DNA from: Haliclona indistincta
Taxonomy: Eukaryota; Porifera; Demospongiae; Haplosclerida; Chalinidae
NCBI GenBank assembly: GCA_964017065.1
Contig: OZ024783.1
Location: 626,085 to 690,084 of the forward strand
Length of the DNA: 64,000 nt
Direction of reading: 5' to 3'
The position numbers were made by a program, and so were the translations under genes. The notes beneath the pieces are model-generated. The model was not told where the DNA came from, ran no database searches, and saw only the letters and a list, made by a program, of their open reading frames with translations. This document shows positions 46,156 to 59,706 of the stretch, one piece after another; position 1 is the stretch's first letter; every line of letters starts with the position of its first letter.

Positions 46156-46535
46156 AAAGAAGATGAACAATTCGCGTGGGCGGCGATTTCAGTTTACCAC
46201 TTTAGAAACGTCTGCCCGCTTCGCCAAAGGCATTTTCATGCTCAGAACAATCGCCTGATCAATCCTAGATGTCTGGAATCTCGACAAACGTTAAAACAGC
46301 GAAGATCTGCAACGCCCTCTCTGAGAGTCGCCATCTTGATTTATGTCGTCAAGCAAGCAGTCCCAGCGACTTTCATAGACTTCCTACAAGCGCTCGCACT
46401 TCAGATTCCCTCAGAGATAGTTAAAATACAGTAGAAATGTATAACAGTAGAGATATGTGCGAAAACTCTTTTCACACATGAGTAGCCGCCATCTTAGTTC
46501 GAGGTCATCCCTACATATCATTGCCGATCGGCAAT

Positions 46536-47940
46536 GATAATACATTTTTGGTGCGTCCACTCCGTGTTGCACTTGACCCAAATGCCGCAATACATTTGGG
46601 TCAAGTGCTGACAGTGCTGACCACTAATACAACTGGGCGTGTCTATACATGTAATGTTCAGTTCAAGTGCAGGGCACAAGCACACAAGCGACATAGTGCC
46701 CATAGCTTGCTTACACAATTGCTGTAGTAAAATTCTAACCTATCAGCTTCTTGGCAGTCAACTGTGGATAGCTTTGCCTTTGAAGAACTCCAGATCGCCA
46801 GCAACAGCCATGATCGATCGCGAGTGAGCAAATAGCGCCATAACTCACGAACTAAGCTTCGCATAAAGTTTTCACATGTTCGAAAGTGAGATAATACCGT
46901 GTTCTACTTGCATTGCTAGTTTCAGAGCTTAACTTTCAGCGCGCGCTACAAAACTGAACCAGGTGAGTCGTGACGCGCTAATTACTCACGAACAGAGCCT
47001 TATAACCAAAATCCTTACAATTCATTTTCGAGCAAATATCGACTTTAGCTTGTGTTGCACGTTTCAGCGCTTAATTTTCAGCGAGCGACGAGAAATCCTG
47101 CCGACAGACAGATACACAACACGACTACTGTATGCCCCGTGGCTCCGCCCACTGAGGCATAACTAGAGTTCTTCTGAACACATAGCCTGAGCACTGTAGC
47201 ACGCCAGAACAGAGCACTGCAGTTCAGTAGTGCTTGCTCAGTATCACTATCATAGCTAACATCATGTTATCATAATATTCTAATTGGTGACGCAATTACT
47301 GTATTAGAGACCTAATATGTGACAGAATACTCTTTCGAATAATAAAAATCACACATCGAGAGATATTTCGCTGCGATCTTTGAGTGGTAGAACAGTAAAC
47401 AGTCATTTTTGGTCAAGTTTCAGCAAAGCTACAATCTAGTAACAGAACGATTTTTTCGCTAGCGCACCTATAAAGCACCGTTGGTGGTCGAGCAGCATGG
47501 ATTTTCCCCGTTTTTCTCAGCAATGTGGCGTTTATTTAGAAAAATCGTTCTGTTACTAGATTGTAGCTTTGCTGAAACTTACATTTCTGGAATCTTGAGC
47601 TCTCAGAAGTTTTTGTTGCCGAGTTTTATGCATAAACACGTCGATCATGGACCGCGTCTCTCCGTTTTCTTGCGAGTAAACCAGCCCGCTAAATTTCATG
47701 ATACGAGTAGCTATCAAGACGGACTTAATTGCTATACTACTAATATCGCTCTGTCCGCTGCTTTAGTTTTCTAGAAACACTGACCATAGCAACGCGCAGC
47801 GTCGTGAATATTAATTAGTTGCGTGCACCCTTAACCCTCCTATGTACACATACAAAACACTTAACCCTTGGACGCCCACATGCTCAGGGTAATAAAGACA
47901 ACAGTGACATCAGAGACTGAACTCAATAATCTTTATGGTC
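46536..47940. other. Gene-free stretch with two hairpins
   Basis: It contains a 16-bp-stem hairpin (46569-46584 with 46593-46608, stem GCACTTGACCCAAATG) and a 41-bp inverted repeat (47415-47456 with 47540-47580). Between them lies a degenerate tandem duplication of about 170 bp with ACTCACGAAC and TTTCAG motifs (46825-47090). No supported exon. Confidence 0.6.
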
Positions 47941-47994
47941 CTCACTTCACCAATCCATGATGTGTGTATCCTCCTTCTCTTAGCTGTCACTCAC

Positions 47995-50536
<2,542 letters not shown>

Positions 50537-50596
50537 GACACTTAGTCACTAGACCACGCCTTCTGATGACACACCCACACCATCCATTAAATGTGC

Positions 50597-50609
50597 GGGC
50601 GGGAAATTT
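50597..50609. promoter_or_regulatory. E2F-like site upstream of cullin-5 copy 2
   Basis: GGGCGGGAAATTT, about 60 bp upstream of the cullin-5 ATG and identical to 766-778 in the first copy, while the surrounding bases have diverged (CATCCATTAAATGTGC versus CATCTAC). Function inferred. Confidence 0.4.
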
Positions 50610-50649
50610 AAAATAACGTGAGGGAGTTGAACGGAAAAATCATATCAAT

Positions 50650-50905
50650 CAAGCTATGAAATACTGCTACTCGTGTTCCTTACAGTCTAGGCACTATCCT
50701 ATTAGTGTAGGAAAGAAGTTGAGCTCCACTAGAAGATTAGTTTCAATACCAGACAAGTTGACAGGAAGACAGAACTCAAGACTGACCAATAGTTCCACCA
50801 GCATCTCAGGATCATACGTGGGGAAGAGCTGTCGTAATGAAGAGACACGGATCACACCAGTATTGCTGGCTATGTGACGGTACTCCTTGAAATAATCTGG
50901 AGCTA
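50650..50905 (-). pseudogene. Fragment of an Ankyrin-Roc-COR-Death gene (COR region)
   Basis: About 250 bp match the COR part of the paralogs on the minus strand (GACTGACCAATAGTTCCACC, then the segment around ATCATACGTGGGGAAGAG), with a deletion near 50715. It lies in the space between cullin-5 and the receptor gene, and the equivalent place in the first segment has a more decayed version (820-1045). It has no complete frame. Confidence 0.8.
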
Positions 50906-50970
50906 AGTTCAGCTAACAGCACTATTGGAAGAAGCCAAGCATGTGCTAACCTCGTCGGTGGGCGTGGTGC

Positions 50971-52155
50971 ATGCGGTGCAGTGTCATGGAGTCGAGTATG
51001 GCTAGTGGCAGCGGCGAATCATGCGCTAACAACACTTTCTCTGGCGAGCAAATCGATCAAATAATCATCGCTGTAAGCAGCACTGGGATGGTATCAATGT
51101 CGTGCTGTCTGATAGCTGTTCTAATGGTTGTGGTTCTACGTCTCTACAAGAAATTTGTGTATCGATTAGCCCTCTATCAAGTCTTGGCTGCTCTGTTCTT
51201 TAGCTTTGCCCTCAGTATTCAGCTAATGGCCTATAACTATGACAGCAAGTCAGAGTATTCTAGTAGATCTTGCGAAGCAGTTGGGTTCTTGATGCAGTAC
51301 TCAATCTGGGTGAAAGTCATGTTCACTGCTTGCCTTACATTTCACTTGTTCTTTCTTGTTGTGTTCTTCAAAAATTTTCAAAAACTAGAGGTTTTTTATA
51401 TTCCCATTTCGGTGATTTTTCCACTTCTCCATTCTTGGATTCCCTTCACTACAAATTCATACGGTATGTCGGATGCATCGTGTTGGATACGAGGGTGGAA
51501 AAATAATTGTGCAAGAGACAAGTCTACACCAGGTCTAATAGAACTGTTTGCTCTGTGCTATGGTCCACTCTATCTGATCGCTGTATTGGATGCTTTTGCG
51601 ATTGTTATAATGGTTATTGTGCTTATTCGAAAAAATTTCTTTGAGAGGAGGGGTTCAAAAATTGATGTTGAAAATGTGCCATTGCTAACTAGTAGAAAGA
51701 AGGAAGCAGTGAGGCAGTTAATGCCTTTATTGATTTATCCACTTTTGTTTCTCTTAATGATCATGTTTGGTTTAGTTGATAGAGTATATGCTGCTATTGC
51801 TATGGCTCCAAGTTACCCTCTGACGATAATTCATGCTGTGCTTGGATTCTCATGGCCATTCTTTGCTGGTTTGGCACTAATCCTCCACCTCTGCTTGCTG
51901 CGAGAATGGAAGAAGAAAGGCCGCGCAGCAAGAAATGTACATTCCCAGTGTGAAAATGGTTTTGTGCATCAAGTAAATGTGGAACCTTTTACTGCCACGA
52001 CTACAAGGCATGTTGTACCAGCTGAGAGCAAAGTAGATGCTTGCAAGTTAGGTGAAGGTGGTATAGCTAGTCGAGTGGACATGGAACCCTCTACTGCTGC
52101 TACCACACATCATGTCGTACCTGCTGAAAGTGAAGTTGGAAACGTCTGTGACTAG
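50971..52155 (+). CDS. Seven-helix G-protein-coupled receptor
   Basis: A 394-residue single-exon protein with an N-glycosylation sequon (NNT, residues 20-22) and seven hydrophobic segments at about 31-56, 68-88, 103-133, 140-160, 190-220, 248-270 and 283-310. Cys101 and Cys171 could form the usual extracellular disulfide. There is no DRY motif or NPxxY, so it is not an ordinary rhodopsin-class receptor; helix pattern and SWPFFAGLALILH in helix seven recall the cAMP-receptor/GPR157-like group, an uncertain call. The C-tail contains two copies of a segment ending HVVPAES. ATG at 50986 is an alternative start. The duplicate segment at the left end of the window has lost this gene. Ligand unknown. 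Confidence 0.75.
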   Translation: MRCSVMESSMASGSGESCANNTFSGEQIDQIIIAVSSTGMVSMSCCLIAVLMVVVLRLYKKFVYRLALYQVLAALFFSFALSIQLMAYNYDSKSEYSSRSCEAVGFLMQYSIWVKVMFTACLTFHLFFLVVFFKNFQKLEVFYIPISVIFPLLHSWIPFTTNSYGMSDASCWIRGWKNNCARDKSTPGLIELFALCYGPLYLIAVLDAFAIVIMVIVLIRKNFFERRGSKIDVENVPLLTSRKKEAVRQLMPLLIYPLLFLLMIMFGLVDRVYAAIAMAPSYPLTIIHAVLGFSWPFFAGLALILHLCLLREWKKKGRAARNVHSQCENGFVHQVNVEPFTATTTRHVVPAESKVDACKLGEGGIASRVDMEPSTAATTHHVVPAESEVGNVCD

Positions 52156-53423
52156 CAGTGATCACTAGCTATGATCCACTAATGTGTTTGTTAACTGGGA
52201 CTTGTTTATATACATGCAAGCATTCCTCTGTTTATAAACTCTTTATGCTATTAATTAGTTAGTACATTGAAGCAGGCTGGCAGCATGCAGTGTGGATCAT
52301 GCCTATAGCTCATGACATCATGATCACATGACATGTGTATGCATACAAGGATCGAGTCATGCTACAATCATGTACCTAACACCTTTGCATTCTCCTGTCG
52401 CTCAGTAGTGGTGCAAGTGAAGCTGTTGGTTTGACCAAATTTTGACAATTGATAACATACTGATCTATACTAACAGCAGAAGCTGAGGACATCCTGCTCT
52501 CTCGGATGTTGGCAGCAAGAAATATGACGTTGTAAGGACGACGCACTTAGAGTGTACTGCTACAGTATTGAAAACGAATGAAGCACTGAAGGTGCGGATG
52601 CCTCGGTGGTATTTCAGGTAGCTAGCTCAGTGCAGTTTAATTAACAACAGACACTACTGTAACAGTGAAGAAGCTGTAGCTATACCAGAACTAAGCATCA
52701 CCAGTGGCATGTCCAAGATTTGAATGAGGAGCTAGGGTACTCAAACATATCTACACCTACAATTGTTCTCCCTACAATTGTATTCACTCGAACACAGTTG
52801 TGGGTTTTGATAGCACTGATGCTAGCCCATTATAATGAATATTGTTAGCGACATTCACTGGCGACATTATACTTATAGCAACTGTTTTTATAGCACATTG
52901 TTTGCCAAGGGGTGCTTGAGCACTGTAAGCATCCCTTGTAGATACGCCCCTCAGTCCTATCCTTCACCTTTCTGTCATTACTAATAAGCCACCCTCTTGT
53001 CACACTCAAGCTTATTTGAGAATTCCTCTCTCTCTCTCTCTTTCCACTAACATCATTTCTGTATCTGCTCACTCACTGCATTAAGATGGTGGCTACACAT
53101 GAGTGAAAAAGATTTATTGCACAAATGACACGAATTCTATCATACAAGAGTTTTTACAATGCATATAAATAAAACCTCTATCTATGAATATTGGTCTATA
53201 GTAGAATCACAAAGGAAGTACAGTTTCAGTGATAAGATAACTAGTTATCTTGGCTACTATCAACAAGGAAATGTAACCTCACAACTACTACAATTTCCTG
53301 GAATCGATCTTTCTGAATACATTCAATCCTTGCTTTGACCTGATTGTGCTGCTAATCTAGTGCTTATGAATACCTGTGATTTGCAGTTAGTAAAGCCGCA
53401 GCCTATAAGTTTCAACTAAAGCT
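52156..53423. other. Gene-free stretch with palindrome and T1-like relic
   Basis: 3' flank of the receptor and 5' flank of the aminotransferase pseudogene. It contains the perfect 18-bp palindrome AAGATAACTAGTTATCTT (53234-53251) and, near 53093-53120, AAGATGGTGGCTACACATG, a relic like the T1 end. No exon supported. Confidence 0.5.
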
Positions 53424-54809
53424 ATGGAGACTAAACTTTTTGTGATGTTTCAGTAGCAGTCTTCCCTCCTGGTCCCAACTCTCAAGCTCTGCTAAAGCGA
53501 CTAGACAATGCTATTGGTCGCACTAATTACGTTGGTTTGTATGGCATTGGGCTCAAGAAAGGTTCTGGTCCATACATGATGGATCTAGATGATAACATCT
53601 ATCTTGACTGTCTGGCTGCAGCATCTGTCAACGTGCTTGGGTATGGCAACAAGGAGATTCCCATGAAGCTCTATGAGCTTGCAACATCCATGCAAAACAC
53701 TGGATTTATATACTCACCCAACATTCAAGCAGTTGAATTAGCTGAGAACTTGATCCGAATCACCGATCCTGTACCTCATCCCAAGAGAGTCTTGATAGGC
53801 ATGAGTGGATCTGACTCTATCGGTGGAGCACTACAAGCTGTGCGTAAATACACCAAAAAGATGGGAATAATCCACTTCAAGAATGCTTACCATGGCTCTA
53901 CTGGCTTGTCACAGTCTGCTTCAGGTTTTGGCTCCTTGAATGAAGGAATCCACCCGCCATCACCAGAATTCGTATCAGTAGACTTCCCAAAAACTTCAGA
54001 ACAAGCAGAACTGACGCTCGCTATGATCAAGGAGCATCTTGAATCTGGCAGATATGGTGGAGTGGTTGCTGAGATTTATCAAGGAGATGCTGGGGTGTTT
54101 TTACCAGCTGCCGGCTTTTTCAAACAACTGCAGCTGCTGTTGAAACAATACAATGGATTGCTTGTTGCAGATGAAATACAGAGTGGTATGGGTCGCACTG
54201 GCAAGTGGTGGGCCTGTGAGCATGAAGGTGTAACTCCTGATATATTAGTGTCTGGTAAAGGCCTAGCTGGAGGGTTTGCACCAGTATCAGCTGCAATTGG
54301 ACGTGAGGATGTCTTACATTGTAGATGCTTTAAATCCAGGACAGCAAGTGTTCTCTTTCACTGGTCACTCAGGCGGTGCTCTTGCAGCCACATCTGTGAT
54401 CCATCATATTGAATCACATGACCTGATTGCCCGGGCTGAAATAATCGGCAGAGAATTGATTACTGAGCTCTATGCACTGCAAAGAGAGTTTACGGATGTC
54501 ATTGCAGAGGTGCGAGGCAAAGGGTTAATGATTGGTGTGGAAATCAACACAACAACAAATTTTTACGGGAAAATTTCTGGAGTAGTCTTTGCAACTCGGT
54601 GTGTGGAGAAAGGAGTCTATGTTGGGTACTTTGGCGTCAGTCAAGAAGTCGTCCGCATTGAGCCACCTCTCACGATAAATGAGAAGGAAGCTAAGACCAT
54701 TGTTGACACTATTAGATGTGTTGCTGAGGAGATGAAAAATCAGGAAATTCCACAAAAGACCATTGACAATGTTCTTGAATACTCCATTGGTTTAAACAAC
54801 CAGACCTGA
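53424..54809 (+). pseudogene. Class III aminotransferase, disrupted duplicate
   Basis: Homologous over its full length to the gene at 2580-3959, with few substitutions. Two lesions break it: near the start a lost base shifts the frame and brings a stop (TTTCAGTAG, near 53455), and a 7-bp insertion (CATTGTA at about 54317) splits the C-terminal third into another frame. Active-site parts remain: SGKGLAGGFAP, VADEIQSGMGRT. A shorter frame begins at MYGIGLKKGSG (53537) and ends soon after the second lesion. The promoter TATA-like string is altered too. It is a recent pseudogene. Confidence 0.9.
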
Positions 54810-55196
54810 TGATACTATCTATAGTAGATATACAACTGTATTCCTTTATAGAACATATAGGTTTGAACTTTCACACGTAAACTAGTTCTTAGCAGTCGTA
54901 TACAGAAATGTAAAAGCACTGCATGGATATGTAGAAATCAAGTATATATTTGATTTGTTGTAAATATATCATTGCTTCCATGAAATGCACAGTTCATGTT
55001 CAAGTTGTAAGTTGCAACATACATTTATTTACAAAGCTTATTAGCCAAAATTAGGTGAGAATTCTTAACACTACAATTCAGTAAAATATGTTCTCTTCAA
55101 TACTCCTCTGTAATCAGTTCTCTGACACATCTCAGTAGTTAGCAATGGTTATCACCTAGTACAGGATAGAACAGTGAGATCCACAGCTGACAACAA

Positions 55197-55264
<68 letters not shown>

Positions 55265-55902
55265 GAAGATAAGAAGGCCCAGGAGATGAAAGAAAATAGG
55301 GTTCTCATGCAAGTGAGAGAGGGAGAAGCTATAAAGAGTAAGGAAGAAGAGAGAGAGTGTACAATGCACACTGACTCTATTCCCTATCTTGTTGAGCTGC
55401 ATTCTACAACATCGCCTCCTACAAACACACTCTTACTATTCAAGATCGCATGCATGTGCAGAAAATCAAATAAGTTTAAAACCAAGTGAATATTCATCAG
55501 TATCTTATTATGTCTATTGCGATGTGATACATTGAATAATGAAGTGATTGGTTGGTTGTGGTATGTATGATACATGTAACTAAGAGGATAGTCCCATTTC
55601 ATTTAGAAGAGAGATGATGAGAGAAGATAGTGAGCTCAGGGACTTGATCAGCTAGTGGTTGAGTTGATGCTATCAGAGAATGGTAAAGCTAGTGAGGGAA
55701 CAATGTGTCAGACATCAGATTAATCTGTTAGTACAGTTAGAGCACTGTAATACAGGTTTGGGCTGAAATGAAGAGAGCAGTGGAGAGAAAGAGCACTGAG
55801 GGACAACAGTCAGATGTCCTCATCAGAACTGAGATTCTCTGCACTTTACAAGTAAATTATTATAGAGCTACAATATGAGGTATTTTCACTCACTGTGCAG
55901 GT
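54810..55902. other. Intergenic region between convergent copies, with GT/GA tract
   Basis: Duplicate of 3960-5263, with a GT-then-GA microsatellite at 55196-55262. Contains the 3' flank of Death-type gene E. No exon seen. Confidence 0.6.
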
Positions 55903-58900
55903 CTAATCTCCTATAATATTGCAGCCAATGTTCAACAGTGCAGTTCTGAGAGTGTGTTTAGTACACTCTCCTCCCTGACCCTTCAACCATTCTGCCAGCA
56001 TCTCTGTCATGTACTCTTGCACTTCACTGTTATTCTTCTTAATTTCCTTCAGTTTAAAGTAATCCAGTCCAAGCTGTAGTCCTAGCTCAAACCATTGACA
56101 CACAGTGCTTCTCAGGACTACAAGCAGTACAGCAAGATGAGACCGGACATCTACAATGATACAAAATAATGGAAAACTCAAATGCATTTTGATCTTGACT
56201 CACCTAGTGTACCATCATCAGGTATATTGGACAGGTCTACACTGGGCACTGGTGGATCAGAGTGAGTACTGGGAGGAGTCTGACTAACAACTGAATTAGA
56301 CGAGACTGAATTAAATTTTACATCGACTAGCCCAATCATAATTGATTACGCACACCTTTAACATCATATCCAACTTTCTTGACAGTATCTGAGTCTAGTT
56401 CAGCCACTTCCTGTATCAATAGATCATACAATCAGTGACACATCACTATATCATGTGTAGAGTGATCTACTCACCAGAGGATTTCTACCTGAGAATATAC
56501 TCATAATGTCCAGATGTTCTCTCAAGCTCAAGTGGCTCTGTGACTCCAACTGAGGCTGCTGACAGCACTCCCTCACCTCATTGAGGAGAGCAGAGGAGAC
56601 TGTCTGGTCACTCTCCATCAGCTCACACACAGAGGAGGAGCTCAAGAGATGATATGGCTCAAAGAGAAGGGCAGTTTCAGTTGAGAACTGATTGCTGCCA
56701 TCCTTACAGCTGAGGATGACTGGTTTATGAAGAAGAACAGACTTTGCTACATCCTTGATAGCAAACAGGTCTGACACAGGAAGATGTTCTAATGGCCATT
56801 GTTGGAGTAGAGAAGGAGAGATGAGACACTCAAATGTGTCAAGATTAGGAGCCAGTTCCTTCTGTAGCTCTAGAACCAGTCTGATCACAGCACTACGATG
56901 CTTGCTGTACTCCACTGGTCTGGTGATGTCCTTGTTGTGGTACATGGTCACTACCACCCAACGATTTTGCAGGATAACCTCCACTACTGTCCTGATACCA
57001 TCCTCATTGTTCCATGATATTCCATTTATCCACACAGTACACTTTCTCTCCAGTCCATGGAGAGAATGAGATGTTGACATGTTTTCACAAAATGACGGAA
57101 ATTTGTTTGATATGCGAAATATTAGAGTATGAAGAAATCGAGCTGTGAAATACTGGTACTTGTGATCCTTACAGCCTAGACACCATCCTGATACCAACTG
57201 TTGAGTTGATAATTTCTGAATTTCTATAATGAAAGATTGTGGTCGTACAGCATTTGTCAGAGCAGGAAATAAAAGAAGTTGATCTGCTTCACCATCATTG
57301 GAAGAAGTAGCTTGAAGATTAGTTTCAATGCCAGGCAAGTTAACAGGAAGACAGAACTCAAGACTGACCAATAGTTCCACCAGCATCTCAGGATCATACA
57401 TGGGGAAGAGCTGTCGTAATGAAGAGACACGAATCACACCAGTATTGCTGGCTATGTGACAGTGCTCCTTGAAATGTTCTGGAGCAAACAGCACTCCATT
57501 AACATCTTTTAAAATGATCTCAGTCTTTACTAATATCCAGCTCTTCTCTAAACATTGCTTGTTCCTGAAATACATAACAGCACCTTTACTGCTCAATGAC
57601 TCCAATAGCTCATCAAGGAGTGGTACCTCTAAAGGAATGGGTGAGTCCTCAGCAGAAAGAGAAGATATGACGTCTTGCAGCTGGCAGGCAATCTTAGTTT
57701 GCAGAAATGCATATAGCAAGTGGCAGTACATACTTACTGATGGAGCTCGTGCCAATATGGAGTGATGGCATTCTGATACTAGAGAAAGCAAATATTTGGA
57801 AGATTCACTACTACCATCAAAATAGCGGCAATCCATACTAACAAATCCAACATATTCTAACTTCTTAACTCTCTTTTTCATAAGTTCAGTCACAACTGAT
57901 TCCTTATGCTTTTGTTGAGCCTTACTAATCTTGTCGGCATGGCTACCAACCATTATCAGGAATGATTTCTCATTACTCTTACAAGTACAATCTTCTATAA
58001 AGTTGAGCCAGTAGTGAACAGCATGTGTAATCTCTTCATCACTTTTGCCAAGATCAACCAAATTAATGAAAATGGCGGAAGACTTTTGTATGATAACTTC
58101 CATAATTGCTGACTGGCTAAAGTAATACTCAGTGTGTCCAGCTAAATCAAATAAAATTAAGTTTTCCACTTTCTTGTTCTCAATTCGATGAGATATTATT
58201 CCAGCAGTAAGCTGCTCTACACTAACGGGCTTTTTCCGAATCCTTTGAATAAAACCTTTCTCAGCATCTACCTCAATGATACCTTGAGCAAGAGAGCTCT
58301 TACCAGCTCCACTGTTTCCAGTGAGAACAGCTTTAGTTAATAAATGAATTGGATGAGTTTTATGAGAATCAAGAAGTGGTTGAAATAATTTCAACAGCTC
58401 AAAACTATTATCACTCTGTTCAGCACAAGTAACAGCAGAACGACCAAACTTGTCTACACTAAATGGATCAACTCTTCCATCCTGTAATAACCACTGCACA
58501 ACTGAAGTATGACCAAAGTAACTAGCATAGTGCAATGGAGTCATCCCATCATTTTCTAAAACAGTAGGATCACAATCTTGTTCTGTGATAAGATACTTGA
58601 TTATGTCCATATGACCATTGCCACAAGCCTGGTGAAGTGGTGTTTGACCATTGTACCCTGAAGTTCTCGGATTAAACTTCATTTCAGTAATGAGATACTT
58701 TACAACATTCAATTGACCACCAAGACAAGCAAAGTGTATTGGCTTGTCAACATCATTGTCTGTTACTGCTGGATCACAATCTTGTTCAGTGATAAGATAC
58801 TTGATTATGTCCATGTGACTCTTGTCACAAGCCTGGTGAAGTGGTGTTCGACCTTTGTACCCTGAAGATTTTGGATTACACTTCATTTCAGTAATGAGAT

Positions 58901-59540
58901 ACTTTACTACATTCAAGTGACCATGACCACAAGCAAAGTGAATTGGCATGTTACCATAATTATCTGTTACTGCTGGATCACAATCTTGTTCAGTGATAAG
59001 ATATTTGATTATGTCCATACGACCACTGCGACAAGCCTCGTTAAGTGGTGTTTGACCTTTGTACCCTGAAGATTCCGGATTACACTTCATTTCAGTAATG
59101 AGATACTTTACAACATTCAAGTGACCACCAAGACAAGCAAAGTGTGTTGGCATGTCACCATAGTTGTCTGTTACTGCTGGATCACAATCTTGTTCAATGA
59201 TAAGATACTTGACTACTGGTAAGCTACCACCATAAGCAGCATAGTGTAATGGAGCAATTTCCTGGTTATCACGACATTCACAGTCACTGTCATACATATT
59301 CACAAGATTGCTTACAATATCCATCCAGCCATGTAGAGCAGCCAAGTGGAGTAAAGAGACATTCGTACATAGTTCATTTTTACATTCATTATCAGGAAAA
59401 GTAAAAGTGTAAGATGTTCGTACAGCAGCTGGTTGGTGTAGGCTAGGAAGAAGCTGTGTTGCCTTATCATGGTCTGCTAGTATGAAGGATCTAATACACT
59501 CTGACTCAGTGTCTTCCAGTGTAGCAGTACCAGCTGCCAT
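55903..59540 (-). CDS. Ankyrin-Roc-COR-Death protein, paralog E
   Basis: Exons 59540-56475, 56410-56356, 56290-56204 and 56150-55903 predict 1151 residues. It has nine full ankyrin repeats plus a partial one, Roc with P-loop GNSGAGKSS (Lys414), switch II DLAGHTEYY, GSHAD, COR, linker and a Death domain ending NIGCNIIGD, the type seen in A and F. Its P-loop lies exactly 170 residues before that of A, five ankyrin repeats of 34 residues. The N-terminal part is almost that of gene C, but without the frameshift. The long 27-bp array starts 167 bp upstream of the ATG. It sits tail-to-tail with the aminotransferase pseudogene. Same inferred role as A. Confidence 0.85.
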
Positions 59541-59706
59541 AGTATCAGATGATGAGTGATACCTACAGTACACATGATACATAGACAATGAGTGCTGCTG
59601 TAGAATATCAACATTACCATGACAACATCACTGGAAGTTATAACTATTAATATTTTATCTAGTTTACCTGAACACAGCTGATGCACTACAAAATGAATAT
59701 CTATTA

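Larger units (their letters stand above)
43977..46535. mobile_element. Composite non-autonomous element T1, copy b (inverted)
   Basis: Same parts as T1a in reverse order: foldback block (43977-44510) with three units of about 60 bp, then unique sequence, GCCGCCATCTT (46485-46495), and the terminal 24-bp palindrome near 46520. An AAAG tract of about 20 units (46070-46155) replaces the TTC-rich stretch of T1a, and a separate element (45029-45738) is inserted. Confidence 0.8.

Noticed and set aside
53424..54809. Second functional aminotransferase, or an intron at the 7-bp insertion
   Set aside because: The insertion is only 7 bp, far too short for an intron, and there is a separate stop near the start.
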